Of a DNA stretch of 64,000 nucleotides, positions 23,701-32,900 are shown piece by piece (positions within the stretch are counted from its first letter, which is position 1; the number at the start of each line of letters is the position of its first letter). A model generated the notes under the pieces. The model was not told the origin of the DNA, made no database searches, and saw only the letters and a list, made by a program, of their open reading frames with translations. Location of the stretch: positions 38,698,505 through 38,762,504 of the forward strand of contig OX419337.1 of NCBI GenBank assembly GCA_948470475.1, given 5' to 3'. The translations under genes and the position numbers were made by a program. This DNA comes from Galaxea fascicularis (taxonomy: Eukaryota; Cnidaria; Anthozoa; Scleractinia; Euphylliidae).

Positions 23701-26465
23701 GGTCATGTTAATAAAATTTTTAAGTGTTACCATTCAGATGTTCCTCATATTTACCGCGGGCATATCCTCCAGGTATGTAGAGGAAGGTGGAGAATTCATG
23801 TGGCCCAGAGAATGATAAATATGCAAACGAAAACCATTGCGCATTACGTAGCTTTACTGCCATGAGGCTGTTTGCAGTTCAATCATTTGAGAAAACTGGA
23901 AAATGGAACTTTTATTCAAGTTAAGTTTGGGCGTTGTGAAGAGTGAAAAGGTAGAAGCTTTCTATAGTTTCTCTTTCAAATATCGAATTTCATTTTGCCA
24001 CCCATCTGTAGTCTCCAGAGAGCGCGCTTATTTTCCGTAAGAATATTACGTCGGTGATTTCCGCACACTGCTTATAATCAGAGTTTCAGGTGGACCAGGA
24101 CGCACGATACGATATTGTCTCCATTCGTTATTGGAAAATTGTCTGAGTAAAGTAGAATGATTTCCACAAGTCACAATTGCCTTTCGGCACCTGACCCGTG
24201 GTCTTTTTTCCTGTTTTTCATGGCGAGTGAGAGTGTTTCATCGTTGCATGCAAAATCACGAATCGTTAAATCGCAGCGTAAAATAAGCAAAAACAGCACA
24301 AAACTATACCCTGGACAAAAGTCAGTACAAATATTCCTAATGCAATTAAGGGATTCTCAGAGACGTTATAAAGCAGTAGGCCACAAGGCACGGGCTAAAT
24401 TCAGCACATTTCAACAAGGTTATTTAAATCTTTACCTCCAAGAGTCTGCTCGTTCTTGTCTAGTCACGTTATTTGGTAAAAGTAAGAGGCCGATATACAC
24501 TTTTCTTAAGCTACACGAGGATATTTTTTAGGATAATTTTCAGTATCTTGACCACAGAAGCTTCCGAATTGTACTTGAATTTGTTAGCGGCATTCCTGTG
24601 ACTCTTTTTCTGTCAGTTTTCAAGTGGATGTTCGTTAAAAATAATTATTGTCAGATTGCAAAAAAGCGATTCCAGGGCATAGATAGTCTGTTCAATCAAT
24701 TGTAATTTAAATATCTCTCTTTGATTCGCTGGCAACTGACATGATCCGGTTGTCCTGAACAAGAGGCTTCCAGATGTTCCAAGAGGGCAAGTCAGTGACA
24801 CGCGCGCATGTACGAAGCGTTTTTTTATTTGTGGGAGATCAGCTTATAAAAGAAAACAGTTATACATCTGCTTGTTTTTCTCGGTATTTAACGTAAATGC
24901 GCCCGACTGGGAGATCACTGCGAGTTTGCACGTACAAGGGCATAGAAAAAGTGAGATACGATGCGCGAAAAGAGAAACCATGACCGCACAAAAACATATG
25001 CATCGTCTTTCTTTCGTGGTTTACCGAGTTCTACGTTTAGAAAATGAGTTAACGAGACACGCAACACGTTGACAGCCCCCCCTGGATTCGGAAATAGCAC
25101 AAACCTCACGCTGTCCATCTCGGAAATGCGTGGGCAAGCAAACAGTTTCCATCAGGGAAAATTCCAGAGATTCCACAATCTGCTGCTTTCCATCACGATG
25201 GATTTACAAACCGAAACAGGAGCTCAGACGGTATAATGTAGTTTTCCTTGTGCCCTACATGTCAATAGACATTCTTTATACACCTCTCTCATTAATACTG
25301 GCAATGAAGGCGTAAAAAAAACGTTATGCAGACTACACCTACATGATCCCGACTAAGAGGCCAAGAGAGAATGTAACGTTATTTCGTTCCACTCAACCAA
25401 GAACAAAAACACAACATTGAGAGCTTTGCGACGCAGGATATTTTGCGGCTTGGTCTTGGAAGTTCGTTTTTTTACCAAGTGTTAAAGGTTGAAGGAGAAA
25501 TAATGGGTATAACAGTAAGTAGACGAGCGCGGTTGCGATTTGCTGTTAATAAGATAAGTTAGACTTTGTTATTGTTCGCGCAATAGCTTTATCTTGCCCT
25601 CAGTGTGTTTTTCAGTGATTGAGCAGTATAGGCTCAAGGACTATAAGTGGCGTGGTCCGCTTAGTTGCTTTTTTGATATTGGCCGACATTTTGTTATAGT
25701 TTTCTCTGGAAAGCGGAAATTAAATTTCTTTTGTGAACTGATCGTGAATGAATGCTGCTATGGAAGTCTCACGTTGACTGGCCTATGACCTTGTCCCACT
25801 GAGAAACGCTGCCGATGTACTTTGAAGATACGTCCACACTGAATTGACGAGTTATTAGTAAGAAATTCTCCCACCAAGAAACTTTGAATTTCTATTTGCG
25901 CTTTCTGTTCCGTTTTGCGATTAAAGCGACCCCATACCGATTGTGATCACCATGGAAAAATGCACGCGAGCGCATCTCTTGTGAATAGTCGACACGATAA
26001 CACGGCTTTAAATACGTACATCAAATAATCGGTGCGTTCATAATGCTATTACGTTAAAATGGTACCACAGAGCAGATGCACTCTGTAATCGAAATTTAGC
26101 TGAAATACCTGGTTTATTGTGCGTGAAAGCAACGAAGGAATAACATAAACTCGTGCGTTTTCATACATAACACTTCATGTTACAATACCACTGTAGCGCA
26201 CAGCGGGAAAATGAAAACGGGACGGTGAAACATGTTGCCCCTTGTCAGCGCAGATAAAGACATTTTCAACGTCGAACAGCAATCTGTCACTTGCCTATTA
26301 ATAATACTGAAAAAAGCGTTTTCTGTGTAAACTACGGTTGGCCGGAAACAACATGAAAACGACCCAGCAAGTTAACCACTAATTATTATCATTTACCTGG
26401 ATTCGGCTCAGGAGACAAAGAATCTGAAGAATCACCAGCGCAAGTGGTCTTGTGTTTTCTTCCAT
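2426..26465 (-). CDS. SMOC-like secreted modular calcium-binding protein (whole gene, 9 exons)
   Basis: Secreted matricellular protein of the SPARC family. Exons on the minus strand are 26465-26397, 8217-8061, 7742-7464, 7002-6943, 6672-6559, 5648-5421, 4586-4365, 3518-3417 and 2730-2426. They join without frame error to 512 codons including the stop. Domains: signal peptide 1-23; Kazal with six cysteines (29, 32, 43, 54, 61, 74); thyroglobulin-1 about 96-162; SPARC-EC about 190-300 with EF loops 246-257 and 283-294; thyroglobulin-1 307-373 with CWC; SPARC-EC about 378-501 with EF loops 447-458 and 486-497. Vertebrate SMOC1/2 has Kazal, TY, a SMOC-specific segment, TY and one EC; here the middle segment is a second EC. 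Every intron after the Kazal exon is phase 1, as expected for shuffled modules. Known SMOC proteins act outside the cell and modulate BMP signalling; a similar role is inference. The first exon is the least certain. Confidence 0.85.
2908..2919. repeat. Poly-G tract
   Basis: An uninterrupted run of 12 G, just below the tail of a minus-strand SINE and downstream of SMOC-like exon 8. Length may be unreliable in an assembly. Confidence 0.7.
2986..3302 (-). mobile_element. tRNA-derived SINE, family A, minus-strand copy
   Basis: Read on the minus strand it has a tRNA-like head with box A (TAGCTCAGTCGG) and box B (GGTTCAACCCC). Then comes a body starting TCAGGGTCTTTAAATAACTG, and a GAT/ATC-rich tail at the low-coordinate end. 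It shares head and body with the plus-strand copy at 56540. It lies in the intron between SMOC-like exons 8 and 9. Confidence 0.75.
3417..3518 (-). CDS. SMOC-like exon 8: start of second SPARC-EC domain
   Basis: The acceptor is TTTCTCCAG and the donor TCAG|GTATGA. It encodes CAQDLWTSFKRHMLKLFRNE and then an acidic stretch. The cysteine, the amphipathic helix and the position mirror exon 5, which opens the first EC domain. Confidence 0.82.
3966..4133 (-). repeat. Dispersed repeat, copy 1
   Basis: The segment 4050-4133, read on the minus strand, matches the last 76 bases of the window (63925-64000) with few differences, including TTTTGAAGGGGCCC and GAGAACTTAGGAGC. The family is unknown. It lies in a SMOC-like intron. 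Confidence 0.6.
4365..4586 (-). CDS. SMOC-like exon 7: second thyroglobulin type-1 domain
   Basis: The acceptor is GATCAACAG and the donor TATA|GTAAGC. Six cysteines, with YLPRCASDGSY, PTQC and IGYCWCVD, give a complete thyroglobulin-1 repeat. A run of serines and glutamines replaces part of the usual helix before YLPRC. Symmetric phase 1. Confidence 0.9.
4957..5195. mobile_element. PIF/Harbinger-like MITE, 239 bp
   Basis: An almost perfect palindrome. Terminal inverted repeats start GGGCTGGTTCACACTTTGAC, followed by arrays of CATAAG on each arm and a short palindromic centre. It is flanked by TTA on both sides (4954-4956 and 5196-5198), the 3-bp TWA duplication typical of PIF/Harbinger. It has no coding capacity. 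It lies in the intron between SMOC-like exons 6 and 7. Confidence 0.8.
5203..5315. mobile_element. MITE with 9-bp target duplication (Mutator-like?), 113 bp, diverged copy
   Basis: Ends TAACCTGCAAACACAGCCAC and, inverted, GTGGCTGTCTTCACAGGCTA. It is the same family as the element at 16522-16617. The right flank is AGTTCACCA (5316-5324). The left flank reads AGTTAACCA once the Harbinger-like insertion at 4957-5195 and its duplicated TTA are removed: 8 of 9 bases match. Confidence 0.7.
5421..5648 (-). CDS. SMOC-like exon 6: EF-hand pair of first SPARC-EC domain
   Basis: The acceptor is TTCAAG|GTCAG and the donor AAAG|GTGAGA. It encodes two EF loops with acidic residues at positions 1, 3, 5 and 12: DANADYMLENKE and DKDNDHRISLNE. 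The cysteine pattern is PKKC..PHCD..C, as in the SMOC/SPARC EC module. Symmetric phase 1. Confidence 0.9.
5757..6040 (+). mobile_element. tRNA-derived SINE, family B
   Basis: The tRNA-like head has box A TGGCCTAGTGG (5768-5778) and box B GGTTCAAATCC (5810-5820). A non-tRNA body of about 200 bp follows and ends near a T-rich stretch at 6026-6037. It lies in the intron between SMOC-like exons 5 and 6, about 110 bp upstream of the exon 6 acceptor. End points are approximate. Confidence 0.75.
6559..6672 (-). CDS. SMOC-like exon 5: start of first SPARC-EC domain
   Basis: Bounded by TATTTCAG and CAAG|GTTAGA. It encodes GCPEDVRASFNEKLVKFL and onward, matching the start of the EC helix bundle (compare the PGCPEG start in vertebrate SMOC EC). 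Symmetric phase 1. Confidence 0.82.
6943..7002 (-). CDS. SMOC-like exon 4: basic linker
   Basis: A 60-nt exon between CTTGCAG and G|GTAAGC. It encodes a Lys/Pro/Ser-rich linker ending FCKNCK, with a CxxC pair. It is symmetric phase 1 and joins TY1 to the first EC module. It is too short for recognition by domain content, so the support is splice sites and phase. Confidence 0.75.
7464..7742 (-). CDS. SMOC-like exon 3: first thyroglobulin type-1 domain
   Basis: Encodes SKC, a helix, then VPNCEPDGSYSQVQC, YCWCVD and a final PKC: a complete six-cysteine thyroglobulin-1 repeat. The donor is CATA|GTAAGT. The acceptor used is GAAAG at 7743-7744; an in-phase alternative starting at 7718 would drop eight residues before the domain. 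Phase 1 in and out. Confidence 0.9.
8061..8217 (-). CDS. SMOC-like exon 2: Kazal/follistatin-like domain
   Basis: The acceptor follows a pyrimidine tract ending TTTCCCAG, and the donor is AAAG|GTAAAG. The exon encodes a six-cysteine Kazal module with the PVCGSDGRTY signature and ends RGRCK, closely matching the SMOC Kazal domain. Phase 0 in, phase 1 out. Confidence 0.93.
10070..10789 (-). CDS. PAR/NFIL3-like bZIP transcription factor (intronless)
   Basis: A single open frame of 239 residues that should bind DNA as a leucine-zipper dimer in the nucleus. Residues 1-20 are Arg/Ser-rich and could help nuclear import. Residues 20-130 are Ser/Glu-rich with a conserved-looking patch around EDPVVYGRRIPYFGENSI (45-61). 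The basic region is 160-185 (KDQRYWEKRQRNNASAKRSR, then DARR), with the KxxxYWxxRxxNNxxAKRSRxxRR pattern of HLF/TEF/DBP and NFIL3. The zipper spans about 189-226. The C-terminus is acidic. No clear proline-and-acid-rich PAR domain is visible, so the exact subfamily is open. On the minus strand AATAAA occurs at 9581-9576, a plausible poly(A) signal about 490 bp past the stop. Relatives in animals take part in circadian output; that role here is inference. Confidence 0.93.
   Translation of the reverse strand: MEEERHRGPRRARKRSRSDSSDDSPSECSGEKKSTPNGLRKLTEDPVVYGRRIPYFGENSINDILKVVSLQSFSNPRLSSLNDGEREDVPDQKLAKTTESDCQSDSSEELTRKERSSSSSEDTVPPSGHSHAIFPSKSRAKRGDFKNGSVVNTTVGNGKDQRYWEKRQRNNASAKRSRDARRVRELETQIRAEYLEDENYRIKVENEVLREENARLLKTIERLKKHASNSVHVKEENDE
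10790..11130 (-). promoter_or_regulatory. Upstream region of the bZIP gene, with an E-box
   Basis: A perfect CACGTG E-box lies at 11115-11120, about 326 bp upstream of the bZIP start codon. E-boxes drive many clock-output genes, including PAR-bZIP genes in other animals. One hexamer may occur by chance, so function is inference. Confidence 0.35.
12005..12022. repeat. TA microsatellite
   Basis: A short run of alternating T and A within an AT-rich stretch of the proposed SMOC-like intron 1. Confidence 0.7.
12833..13233. mobile_element. PIF/Harbinger-like MITE, 401 bp
   Basis: Long terminal inverted repeats start GGCCCGTTTCAAACGGCGTG and run for more than 40 bases with few mismatches. Internal blocks repeat the same motif (GTGCTAAAGTCGTGCCG and variants) in both orientations. 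It is flanked by TAA on both sides (12830-12832 and 13234-13236). No open frame of interest. Confidence 0.8.
13530..13718 (+). CDS. Unassigned 62-codon open frame (doubtful)
   Basis: From ATG it encodes a charged peptide with LSKRQIREMQRIEREQY, which looks like a basic helix or coiled coil and is more protein-like than its neighbours. No domain is recognised, no splice partner was found, and the reverse strand is also open here. Probably chance or a fragment. Confidence 0.2.
   Translation: MDQVKIPTNLSKRQIREMQRIEREQYVERARSANCGRKEIPSFRARQTRVLSILSGIIWDKV
16522..16617. mobile_element. MITE with 9-bp target duplication (Mutator-like?), 96 bp
   Basis: Inverted termini start TAGCCTGCGAATACAGCCGC and pair over about 35 bases with one mismatch, leaving a short GC-rich loop. 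A perfect 9-bp direct repeat, ATGTTTTAA, flanks it (16513-16521 and 16618-16626). That duplication length fits Mutator-like elements best, but the superfamily is inference because no transposase is present. Confidence 0.8.
16753..16831. repeat. Near-perfect hairpin next to a CTGATGA motif (retroelement fragment?)
   Basis: GTGTCAAGA (16753-16761) pairs with TCTTGACAC (16777-16785), and the loop itself folds as GTTTCG-C-CGAAAC. On the minus strand CTGATGA lies at 16831-16825. CTGANGA and CGAAACGTC are hammerhead-ribozyme core words often seen in Penelope-like elements, but their spacing here is not a clean ribozyme. Confidence 0.3.
18492..18751. repeat. Tandem repeat, unit about 105 bp, 2.5 copies
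   Basis: TTGTAC followed by ATAATAAACAGCAC and GGAAAGTAC recurs at 18492, 18595 and 18702, with AAAAGTTAGAACC before copies 2 and 3. Copies have diverged by several substitutions. Confidence 0.8.
18780..19165. repeat. Dispersed repeat with CCCTATTTCAGACCA blocks
   Basis: A CCCGGGGGGAGTA start is followed by repeated variants of ACCCTATTTCA(G/A)ACCAAA. The internal repetition and odd composition mark it as repetitive DNA. The family is not identified. Confidence 0.45.
20258..20530. repeat. Diverged inverted repeat under a 242-codon open frame
   Basis: The left arm has GTTTCTCGAAACTCCCGAAA and then CTTTTCG. The right arm is its inverted, diverged partner around 20470-20510 (CGAAAAGTTCATGGGACTTT, then CGAGAAACGAG). 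The longest open frame of the gene-poor region (20249-20977, plus) begins in this repeat and has no domain, so it is read as accidental. Confidence 0.55.
26397..26465 (-). CDS. SMOC-like exon 1: start codon and signal peptide
   Basis: ATG at 26465 in a good context (G at -3 and +4) opens 23 codons: a short polar start, then a hydrophobic core (PLALVILQILCLL), then a polar end. The exon ends CAG|GTAAAT in phase 0, which is what the Kazal exon requires. No better signal-peptide exon with that phase was found nearer. Linking it to the Kazal exon means an 18.2-kb intron, so the join is inference. Confidence 0.6.
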
Positions 26466-27047
26466 GACCTTAGTTTGCTGCGTCGGGAAGGAACTACGCC
26501 TTGCACAGGTTAGCTCGAGCGTGGGTTGATCCTACTGGCAGCTCCCCTTGCTAGAGACTGACAAACTTACTGATCCCCGCGCCAACTAAGTCTCCACACC
26601 AGATTGTGTTACAGCCACACTACAGAGAGACAAGTTCGGTAATCATTCTTAAACAAAAATATCACGGGCCATTACGAGTAATTGAGATTGTTTGTTTAAC
26701 AACGTTCGTTGACGTCGCGTAGTTGGCGACCCTGGCGTTCAGAAGGTGGAATCCGCTTTGGGTTATTATCAGCTAGTCGCGACTGCTGGAGCATGCTAGA
26801 TCCCGATTGAATGACTCGCGCACAGTTTAGCGCGCACGATATTACCCGATATAGTATACTGATGCATGCTCTAGCGAGGTTACGGTGGATGGGATCTTTT
26901 ATCACCGTGCGCATACCTCCATCCCTTATCTTAACGAGTTCTTTAATTGTTTACAGGAGCAGAAAGTGGTGCCTTGCTGTAGAGATAAGGACCAGTTCAC
27001 CACCAAACGTCAAAATTTGAAACAATCTTTAATTTTTCTTTTGTGAA
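26466..27047 (-). promoter_or_regulatory. Upstream flank of SMOC-like exon 1
   Basis: Immediately upstream of the proposed start codon. GC content looks higher than in the surrounding DNA between about 26500 and 26900. No convincing TATA element was seen. The label rests only on position. Confidence 0.25.
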
Positions 27048-27109
27048 CTATTGAGAAGCCGGTGGCCCCGGAGGCGGTAAAGTTCCTTGCCGACTACCAA
27101 ATGCTCCCT
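27048..27109 (-). CDS. Candidate terminal exon of an unseen gene (weak)
   Basis: On the minus strand an acceptor-like AATTACTTCAG is followed by an open stretch reading GAFGSRQGTLPPPGPPASQ and then TAG. The Gly/Pro-rich end looks protein-like, but no upstream partner exon was found between here and 48 kb. Confidence 0.15.
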
Positions 27110-29794
27110 CTGAAGTAATTTCACTCCAGTCACAAAAATCATTTTAAAAGTTTGTCTTTTGGGTGTTAAAAGGTCTTTGGTTTGCTACCTGAGCTTTTGA
27201 TCTCCGTACATCAATTTTCAAGGCAAAAATGAACATTAACTACTTGTTGCAACTGATTGACACTCGGTTACGCGCGCGCGGAGGTTGATATCACGCGCGC
27301 ACCAAACACGAGGGAGAGAGTTGCATTCAGTCCCACAATTTCGTTTAAAAATAAAGAGTCAGACAATCGAGCCACGCAGTGTTATCTCTTTGTGGAACTC
27401 GTACGTTTCTTTTCTTCAAGTTTTATACTTGTTTACGAGCTATCTAGTGACATGATTTAAGATTTAAATGTAACAAATGTGCACCAGAAAGACAATATTA
27501 TTGTTTTCTCGGTTTAGAAAAGTATTCAAACTAGAACAATACGCAACATGTGAATAATAGTTTCGAGGCGAGTTCTAATGTTTATATTTGGGTTAAATGA
27601 AAGTTTTTACTTCTTAAGTTTCTATTGTGAAGGTGCCTCGAGACAAGACCTTGGAAAGGCTTATTTTACATAGCAGTTAATCCTGCATGGGATCTGGCCA
27701 ATGAAATGACCGTTTACAGCTTCCGAACAAATAAGATCAAATGTGGCACGAGTCTCTCGGCGAAACAGCATAAGGGGTTTGATCTACAGCACAGAATTCA
27801 AGTAGGAAGTGATGTACACTTAAAGCATTCTCTTTAGAGCTTTTTTTCTCAGTAGTGTAGATCAGACAATACTATAATAGCAGAGGAAAGCCGGTTAAGT
27901 TTTGATACTTAAGAATGACTAATCACTTTGTTCTTATAGCAATAAAAACGTCCTTTGAGCGCGAGTTTCTCGTCGCAATGTCTCCACTATAGGGCAGTTT
28001 TAGTAGACGAAGGAAAGACCCAACGGCCCACACAACTTGATTTTATTGTCGGCTTAAACCTCCAGGCCCTTTATCTTTTCTATTCTTAAGATAAACATGA
28101 CAGGGATTAAAACGGCGGAGCTGAGGCGAGGCCATAAATTCCTAGACAAACTAAAACAACCAAACTTGACCAAAAACAAAAATATAGTCGTGAGAGAACG
28201 ATCTAGACTTAACATACAGTTGGCTTGAGCTCACTTCTATTCTTACGACCTTATACAATACATGACTACGCAGCACTCTTGGTAACAGATCGAGGATTCG
28301 TTTGGAGCACCAATCTCTACCTCTACCTCTATCTTTATCCATATCCCTCTCTAGTTTTCAGCATTCGTTGTCATATAATATTTGTCAGTGTTTTATTCGT
28401 GTTCCCTTTGGAAGTTGCCTCGAACTGACAATCTCAAACACTTTTTTTCCCTCTGGATGCCTTTCATCAGATTTTTTCTTACGTCATGAGAGCTCTTAAA
28501 ATCTTTTGTTAGATTAATTTTCATTAGTGGCTCTTGACAATAGAATATGCTGTAATCTGTTGGCAATGAATAATAGCTTGAGTGTATAAACTCGCTTATC
28601 TACCATTTAAATGTTAAACCATCAAAACGAAAATGGTCAAACAACCGGAAATTTACGGCGCAAGATAATACAGCTGATTAGAATTTTGAGTTTTGTCTGC
28701 CATTGTCTTCGACTATCAGAGTTAAAATCTTGTCCGGAAAGGCCATTCACAGGTACTTTACGCCTCGTTCATGCTGGTCAGCTTCTAGGAATCGATACCA
28801 AAAATTCATCACCATAGCCGTTTAAGTATCGATATTGCTCGACCAATATTGTTTAGAGTTCCACGACCTTTGGTCCGCGACGTGTTTTAAGAAATTTGTG
28901 TATGTGTGAAGCATAATCTCGTAAAATGTTACGACTAAACTCCTACATAAAATGAATTTTTGTTCAGGTGGCTGTATGTCGTTATTATACGTTAAGAGTT
29001 ATTGAGGTTTCGCAGATTTGGTGGCAAGGGCCTTCAACATAGGCAATCGCAATGTCGTCGTATCGTTTGAAATAATGGTATCGGCTCATGCTTACATCAG
29101 GCGACGAAACGGGCGCGCTACGTAATCATACAACGCCGCGATTGAGACCTTTCAATGCTTACTTAATTAGTGTTAAACTTGTTAACTTATTTACCGGCTT
29201 AGACTGCTCAGCCTTCTGTTGAATCATTCACTTTGACTCAGTTTTGACCCTGGTCAGAATTCGTCTTCACACTAGGCCGAAAACAGTCGAAATTCTTCCC
29301 CTTTAAAATCGTTTCACAAGCTTACAGAGCATGCCCTTATAGAACTGTTTACGGTACCTGTTTTTGTATGCAATCTACCAGAAAGGGATTTGTTAATGCC
29401 GTCTGTGAAACATTTTTAATGACAAACTGTAAGCATGTTCCCGGGTCTATTCTTCTGAAAAATGTAAGGTGTTCCTTCGGTATACCGTGAATCATAAGTG
29501 TTCGAACGTAACCCTTTCTAATCCTTTAGGAATGGGAGATACTCTGGATTTTATTGGGTTGGCCACTAAGACAAGGAATTTTCAACCAAAGAATTTTGGT
29601 ATCCCATCTTTCAACACTGCCGGCAGCGCTGGAGAGAAAATCTAAACGTCAATTTCACGGAAACTAACTTCTTCTTTTCTATTTCAGAACACTGAACGTT
29701 GCTGAGTGGACTGACTTGCCTAATGCTGCTGCAAATTATTCATCTACCTTTGTTTTTAGTCTGACGGCCGAATCTTGACGTAAAACCTATCCAA

Positions 29795-29940
29795 TAAATA
29801 ATGGTAATTGAACTGAGTGGAGTGCAATTTGGTCTGAAATCATACGCGTGATTTCACAAGTATGATTTTAGACCAAAATATTCCGTATTATTCTAGACCA
29901 AAATTGCACTCAGTTCAATTACCAATTTATTACACCCATT
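29795..29940. mobile_element. Inverted-repeat element (MITE-like)
   Basis: The left end GGTAATTGAACTGAGTG (from 29803) reappears inverted as CA(C)TCAGTTCAATTACC ending at 29923. Inner paired motifs are GGTCTGAAATCATA and TATGATTTTAGACC. AATAAAT-like sequence flanks both ends in inverted orientation, so true ends and duplication are unclear. Confidence 0.55.
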
Positions 29941-32900
29941 TTGAAATCACACAGGTTTTTGTCAATATTAATAAATATTTAATGTTCACTTCAAGAGAAC
30001 CAGTTTTGAATTTTGATGGACTTTAAAAAAGGATGTGATTTAGAGCAAAAAATGGTGCAATTTGGGAATTAATTGCACTGTTGGGAGCCAATAAGATTTC
30101 ATGAAAGACGAGTGATTTCCAAATGGATGTAATAAATGCCAAGTTAAGATCAGAAATAAAACACAAACAGCAGCGATAAACATGGTAAACCAACGCATTT
30201 AATATAGGCTTGACGTTTCGTACAGTCTACGAAACACACAAATTTTTGAAAAAACTGACTATTTTTGAAAACTGACTATAAGACGGGCTTACATAAGTGT
30301 TCGTATGGTGAATTTTCCCAAGTGAATTTTGTATTTTGGGGCGGAAAGGATAATGCCACGTTTTTTCATTACTTCTTTTAATCACACGTGTGACGTACGT
30401 ATGGTCATCAAGTTTTGACCGCTTTTAAAGTGCTGCTTGGGTTTCCAGTGCTCTTATATTTGAGATGCAAAAAGTAGATGACGACGCATAAAGCAAAAAT
30501 CAAGTTCGTCAATGACGTAAGATTCATTTCACAGGCCTACTTCAAATTGTCGCTCTAATTTGTCTTCCTTTGGGCCTTTTGACTGCGGCAGGAAAAGAGG
30601 CTAACTTTCAGTGTTGTCACTGTACGGACCTGCTTTGAGAAGAGGGAACTTCGTCAAATTTATCACTCCTTTTAACTTCCTATTTCAGCTATTGTTGCCT
30701 GAGCATTCACGCTTGAATATACCGTTAGGTAGTATTCGATAATTTTCAAGTTGAATGCGTACAAACAAACACTAAGTGAATTAATACAAGTGCAGTTCTA
30801 CCTCCAAATAGTTACGCATGTTCGAAAATCGAGACGATAAGATGACCCCTAACCACTGAGGAATCGTACAAGAATCCTGACCGTTCCCTAATCCTCGACC
30901 AAATTTAGAACTACCGTTTAACCCAAACAAAATGTCTTTGCTTAACCCTAGTAAACCATTTATTAGCCAGAAATACAAGAAATTGTTGCCTAACAGGCTT
31001 AAACCAAATGCTAAACGTAAATAGCTGCTATCGTCCTAACGGGGATGCTAAAGACAATTTGCCTGGCCAAGTTGCCATTGTTTTTCCATCGAGATAATCA
31101 GATAAGATTTGTTATCATTTCATATTCTATGAATTAAAACAAGATTATCTCGGGATTATCCCTAGCGTTCGGACACAAGGAAAATAAAAACGTGGTTATT
31201 TTAAAATAGATTGAGAATTTTTCACCACCCATACTCCGTATTATTTAAAAAAAAACATTTCATCTTTGGTTACCTCTCCGATGTCAAGGTCGCTCCATTT
31301 TTGTTTTGTTGTTGTTATTATGTATTTTCCTCTGGCTCCCAAAACAGCAAGAACAAAACTTATCTTTAAATTGAATTAGATCCGAAGATGCCTTTACCCT
31401 TTAGAGACGATTTTGCAAGTATAATAACTCTTTTGTGGACCCTTATCAAAGAGTGGTGATTTTATATATTGTGAAATGTTTTAATGACTTAAGTGCTTTG
31501 TATCAGATATTTAAAACACTGGCTTCGCTGACCTGAAATCACTAGTCCATTTTTCATTCAGTTGAAAGCTTCGCCTTTTTTTGCGCCAAATTGGATCACA
31601 TTTCGTCATTCAAGAAAAGTGTTGAAGTACTTTGACCAGGAGCAACTCGTTAAAGCACGCGCGCGTTTTCCGGCGAGGATAATATTAACTACGATTTTTC
31701 CAACCGTACAACGAGCATTTCGAGCGACAAAAACGTTAGGTGGAAAACTTACGTAAAACTTGTCAAGGAAATTCCTCTTAGATCAATATTAAATTCCTCA
31801 CGTCAGTTCCGACTCATTCCGAAGATGAATGTCCTGTTCCAGCTCTTCAGTGTGGGAATCTAAACATTTCAACCGAGATTTAACTGACCTCAAAACAATG
31901 TTGTTTTCCCTTTAGATGGCTTAATTAGCATGTTTAGCACGTTTGTTTCTTTAATCTCAAGCTAAGATCTTTGTTCTGTAGTTTCAACTAATTTCCATCA
32001 TTTTCTGGGAACGTTTGATAGAGTTCTCGAACTGGATTTTCTGAATGTTTCCGGGGGGTGGCGACAGCTGCTTTACATGCCCAGGGTCGGGAGAGCCCGA
32101 GAGGTATAGATAACGAGAATAAATCAGTTTAAAAGTTAGATAATGGGAAATAGTAGAAAGTTAAGAAATAAAGAATCGATAGTAGATGTTCGGTGCCACA
32201 TAAGTTGTGGCAATTATCGACATAGATTGAATGAACGGAAACACGAGATTCTACAGGTTTTGCCTGCGGCTCGACATACTCCTAGAAATTTGGCCCTACA
32301 TCTTCCAAGAACAAACATTTCTCCGATGGGAGAATGATTGTGTTTGTGTTATGGCGCTGGCGCATTATTACCGAGTATTTGGCTTGTTTATCGCCAGTTT
32401 AAAAATAAAATTAATACGACTTATACCGTCTGTCGCTGCTAATTTGCCCCTTTGAAGTTGAGGTCTAAACAAACGATCTGCAAGCTTGTAGAAGTCGTGC
32501 CCTTTGTTCGTAAGCACTTTTCAACACTTGCTCATGTGCCACAAAGATGCTGTTTCATTAGTTAAGCTGCGAAAATATTGTTTCTTTGCGAGCAAAAGTG
32601 TGTTTTTAATCAGTTTCACCTCACGTATTAAAAATTTCATGGCCTGTTTCATAAGCAATTGCCTTATCTGAACCACAGATGCGCAATCGAAACTGAAAAC
32701 AATGTTGCGTGCTGTACGAGCGGCAAAAACTAGGATTTTAAGTGCCATGAATAAGCTTTTGAAGTTTACCTTTTGAGATAAGTTTGCGTAACTCGAAAGG
32801 TGAACTCACCTGGAATAATGGTCGCTTTGTAGAGTTGATATGGACTCTGTAAATGTAGCAAGAGCTTCCAAACAGACACTGTTTCAAGTGGAGATTTCTC

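Larger units (their letters stand above)
8218..26396 (-). other. Proposed SMOC-like intron 1 (18.2 kb)
   Basis: Holds the bZIP gene (10070-10789), two MITEs (12833-13233 and 16522-16617), a TA microsatellite, a tandem repeat (18492-18751), a dispersed repeat (18780-19165) and an inverted repeat under a long open frame (20258-20530). Elsewhere I see AT-rich single-copy-looking sequence with no convincing exon. It is an intron only if exon 1 is correctly joined. Confidence 0.55.

Noticed and set aside
24157..24531. 124-codon plus-strand open frame
   Set aside because: No recognisable motif or exon signals.
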